The notes under the pieces were generated by a model that was given only the letters and a program-made list of their open reading frames with translations, was not told where the DNA came from and made no database searches. Source: Muribaculaceae bacterium (GTDB taxonomy: Bacteria > Bacteroidota > Bacteroidia > Bacteroidales > Muribaculaceae). Taken from it: a stretch of DNA of 48,212 bases. The position numbers were made by a program, and so were the translations under genes. Location: assembly GCA_022509045.1 (NCBI GenBank), contig JAFLTZ010000004.1, positions 1-48,212 on the forward strand, in the 5' to 3' direction. How positions within the stretch are numbered: position 1 is the stretch's first letter; each line of letters begins with the position of its first letter. This document shows, piece after piece, positions 46,148-48,212 of this stretch.

Positions 46148-47116
46148 TTAATCTTCGTCTTTCACAAGATTAAACTTGGTCGATATTTCTTTCTGTTCAA
46201 TTGCTTGACGGAGGTTGAAGCGACGTGATTGTGGCAAATATCCTGGTTTTTCACATTTCACTTCTATCTGAATATTACCTGAATTTTCAAAAGTTAAGCC
46301 TCTTATATCAAACGATTCGGTTGATTCATACGGAGTTGTACCCAAATATGCGGCATTCGTGTTTTTCACATCCGGCGTTGATGAAACTACACGCCACGAT
46401 ATATCAGCGCCTGCCGGACGCGATTCCACATACCAGCGAATAATAGTATGTTCCAATGCTGTGTTGCCATCTCCGGTAACTTTGCGGGTAGGTTCCTGCT
46501 CAGCACGTTTATGGGCCTTTAAATAACCTGCAATATTAACCCAATCCACTGATTTCAACGCTTCAGAATATGCCTTATCCAATTTCTTTGCCTCCGGGAC
46601 AGTTGCGTCTGTGGTTACATATCTGCCTCGAGCATTTTGCCGGATAAGCTCTTTGTTATCAGGATCACTTAAAGTATATTCCATATCTACAACTGTAGCT
46701 GATGAGTTATCGCTGCGATACGATATTTTAAACGTTTTCACATTCACGCGCAATGTATAGTCATTACTCACATCACTGCCCACATTAATACCCATCGAAC
46801 GTACGTACGATGTTATTGAATTCTTAACAAAATCATTTACCGATGGATCTACAATTACCATCCCCTTTTCAACTGTTGCCCGGACAGCTTTGCTTGCCTC
46901 TGATGCATCTATGAGAGTTTGCGCATTTACATTTGCGCTTGTATATATTGTCAGCCCGTGTGTAAGATCTGAGAAATGGTTATCCGACGTAGCGCTACAA
47001 GTGAGATCGACACGTATAGTGCTTGGGGTAAGTGGGAGCAGTGGCACTCGCTGTACTCCACATGATGAGAATAATGTTACAACGGAAATTAGAATAAATT
47101 TTACAATTGTTTTCAT
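46148..47116 (-). CDS. Lipoprotein with a PEGA-like C-terminal domain
   Basis: A 322-residue lipoprotein (signal peptide, lipobox FSSC). The middle (about 30-210) has a pattern seen in YajG-like lipoproteins (GMVIVDPSVNDFVKNSITSY, then DYTLRVNVKTFKISY), which is a weak resemblance. The C-terminal part (about 230-300) carries SRPAGADISW and AYLGTTPYESTESFDIRGL, which fits a PEGA-type surface domain. It follows the smaller lipoprotein gene by 11 bp. Function is unknown. Confidence 0.72.
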   Translation of the reverse strand: MKTIVKFILISVVTLFSSCGVQRVPLLPLTPSTIRVDLTCSATSDNHFSDLTHGLTIYTSANVNAQTLIDASEASKAVRATVEKGMVIVDPSVNDFVKNSITSYVRSMGINVGSDVSNDYTLRVNVKTFKISYRSDNSSATVVDMEYTLSDPDNKELIRQNARGRYVTTDATVPEAKKLDKAYSEALKSVDWVNIAGYLKAHKRAEQEPTRKVTGDGNTALEHTIIRWYVESRPAGADISWRVVSSTPDVKNTNAAYLGTTPYESTESFDIRGLTFENSGNIQIEVKCEKPGYLPQSRRFNLRQAIEQKEISTKFNLVKDED

Positions 47117-47127
47117 ATTTATACGGT

Positions 47128-47673
47128 TTAATTAGTTGGTTTGATTACGATTATTTTTGCACTGACAATTGAGGTAATCTCTATTTTGTTAGTATTTAGA
47201 TTTGTTACATTAGAAACAACTATAGGCTCTACCACAGCATCTGCTTCATAATCTTTTGCTGCGCGTATAATACGAGCCATTGCCACTCGGCGTGCAAACT
47301 CTTCCGCATTAGGGACTTCCGTTTCCTGCGCCTGAAAATCTGAACTAAAATAGCCCAACGATGCGGCTCCTACGAACTTAGATAATATCCAACCGTCTTT
47401 CGTTAATGTAAACGTATATCTGAAATCCCCTTCACCACTTGTGAGTATAATCGAGGAACCCTTGTATTCACATATAACAGATGCCGTTTCCGTTATTGTG
47501 CGCAATACTTCATATTGCCCCTCTTGCAGTTTAAGGTCTTTGGCAGCTACTGTGGAAGCGGTACTTACAGAGTGTGGTACTACGAGGTATTTTCTGCTGC
47601 TTCCGCATGATTGTAAAACTAATGCCAGCAATATCAGTATGCCTGGCAACATTTTTTTTAGGAAATGTTTCAT
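47128..47673 (-). CDS. Small lipoprotein of unknown function
   Basis: A 181-residue lipoprotein with lipobox LQSC (Cys23). The rest is mixed alpha/beta with EGDFRYTFTLTKDGWILSKF and a helix EEFARRVAMARIIRAAKDYE. No family is recognised. It is first in the two-gene lipoprotein operon. The only promoter seen upstream is that of the structured RNA at 47722-48036, which ends in a terminator about 50 bases before this gene, so the RNA may be its leader. Confidence 0.7.
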   Translation of the reverse strand: MKHFLKKMLPGILILLALVLQSCGSSRKYLVVPHSVSTASTVAAKDLKLQEGQYEVLRTITETASVICEYKGSSIILTSGEGDFRYTFTLTKDGWILSKFVGAASLGYFSSDFQAQETEVPNAEEFARRVAMARIIRAAKDYEADAVVEPIVVSNVTNLNTNKIEITSIVSAKIIVIKPTN

Positions 47674-47721
47674 TTGTTAAAAGTGCGCCTCGGTCCTCTC
47701 CTCGTTGGCATTAAATTATAT

Positions 47722-48036
47722 AAAAAAAGAAAGCGTGAGAGTCTGTACTATTGCTCTTCACACCCTTTGAGGCTCTCGCACTGCCCTGCATCGTAGAAGA
47801 GCAACGCCAAAGCCCACGCCTGTATGATATAACAATACTAATAACACACAGTTATCAATAGCCATAAATCATACCACGAGGCATCTACCGTTGCCAATCC
47901 CTGACGATGCATAGAATTTGCGAGATTCCAAAGAGTCAAGAATAAGCGAAGTAAACGCTTTCAAAATATGTCCTGCATAGCATACTCACCGAAAACTAAA
48001 TCACAATTCAATTTAAAGTGAGTTTATAACGCTTCG
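47722..48036 (-). ncRNA. Candidate structured RNA or long leader with pseudoknotted terminator
   Basis: No convincing gene lies in 47674-48155. The minus strand instead has a promoter (48043-48073), then about 310 bases rich in perfect pairings: 47904-47911 with 47787-47794; GTATGAT (47822-47828) with 47868-47874; ATAAC (47841-47845) with 47851-47855; and GCGAAG with CTTCGC near the 5' end. At the 3' end, helix A (47796-47804 with 47751-47759, 9 bp perfect) interleaves with helix B (47769-47781 with 47733-47743), which is followed by a run of T and acts as a terminator. It could be an independent RNA or a riboregulator for the lipoprotein genes. I cannot name the family. Confidence 0.55.
47733..47781 (-). 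terminator. Terminator at the 3' end of the structured RNA
   Basis: Arms at 47769-47781 and 47733-47743 (GCGAGAG against CTCTCACGC) followed on the minus strand by TTTCTTTTTTT. Its 25-base loop contains one arm of another helix. Confidence 0.65.
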
Positions 48037-48042
48037 CGACAA

Positions 48043-48073
48043 CAAAAGTAATACGTATTTATATTTTCACAAA
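48043..48073 (-). promoter_or_regulatory. Promoter of the structured RNA
   Basis: Minus-strand TTTG (48073-48070), 19 bp, TACTTTTG (48050-48043). This is a textbook Bacteroidetes promoter with exact spacing. Confidence 0.7.
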
Positions 48074-48155
48074 ATGATATTGAAAAAAACTTCAAAATAA
48101 AGTTTCAACCACTCAAATTTTTTCACTAAAATATTTATCATTAATCCATATAATC

Positions 48156-48212
48156 ATGGCCGAACAACATTTACAGTCGCGGCGATTTCATTACCTATTA
48201 TGTATTTTTAAC
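48156..48212 (+). CDS. Possible start of a gene cut by the right edge
   Basis: An ATG at 48156 opens a frame of 19 codons (MAEQHLQSRRFHYLLCIFN) to the end of the window without a stop. No promoter or clear ribosome binding site is seen. It is too short to judge and may not be a gene. Confidence 0.25.
   Translation, partial: MAEQHLQSRRFHYLLCIFN

Noticed and set aside
47881-48060. tmRNA, RNase P RNA or SRP RNA as identity of the structured RNA
   Set aside because: I could not find the tmRNA tag and tRNA-like ends, the RNase P P4 core, or the SRP RNA tetraloop region on either strand.

Overview
The window looks like a chromosomal segment from a member of the Bacteroidales. The order is inferred from SusC/SusD pairs, a hybrid two-component sensor, a PorV-type protein, AT-rich intergenic DNA, and repeated promoters with the Bacteroidetes -7 element TAnnTTTG. 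A Muribaculaceae-like genus is possible, but I cannot prove it from the sequence.

Layout. (1) 1-3485, minus strand: a surface-glycan O-acylation cassette (MBOAT acyltransferase, DltD/AlgX-like protein, SGNH lipoprotein, and an outer-membrane barrel cut by the left edge). (2) 3571-15580: a compact fructan utilisation locus. SusC/SusD and the hybrid sensor are on the minus strand; a GH32 fructanase, a sugar MFS permease and a fructokinase are on the plus strand. A near-identical 20-bp motif lies upstream of both effector units and may be the regulator's operator. (3) 15678-20595: the rimP-nusA-infB operon with a stem-loop plus U-tract in its leader. (4) 20605-32577: folK, a plant-type leucine-rich-repeat protein, a DUF3256-like protein, a DEAD-box helicase, ispF, a PorV-like barrel, a degenerate FAH-fold protein, an MscS channel, a possible small RNA, an OPT transporter and a bile-acid-symporter-family protein. 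(5) 32754-44202: a NatAB-type ABC exporter, typA, an FecCD-type importer without a binding protein, an MsbA-like exporter, a large TonB-receptor-like barrel and an RluA-type pseudouridine synthase. (6) 44348-48212: the accessory-looking end. It holds an isolated two-gene operon (80-residue protein plus an SU10/HK97-like major capsid protein), two lipoproteins, and an approximately 310-nt structured RNA with its own promoter and terminator.

How the genes work together. In the fructan locus, SusCD would import fructo-oligosaccharides, GH32 would release fructose in the periplasm, the MFS permease would bring fructose into the cytoplasm and the kinase would phosphorylate it, while the hybrid sensor detects sugar and drives the locus. 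The most unusual items are the capsid protein with no other phage gene in view, and the structured RNA in which two helices interleave (A-B-A'-B') at the terminator upstream of the lipoproteins.
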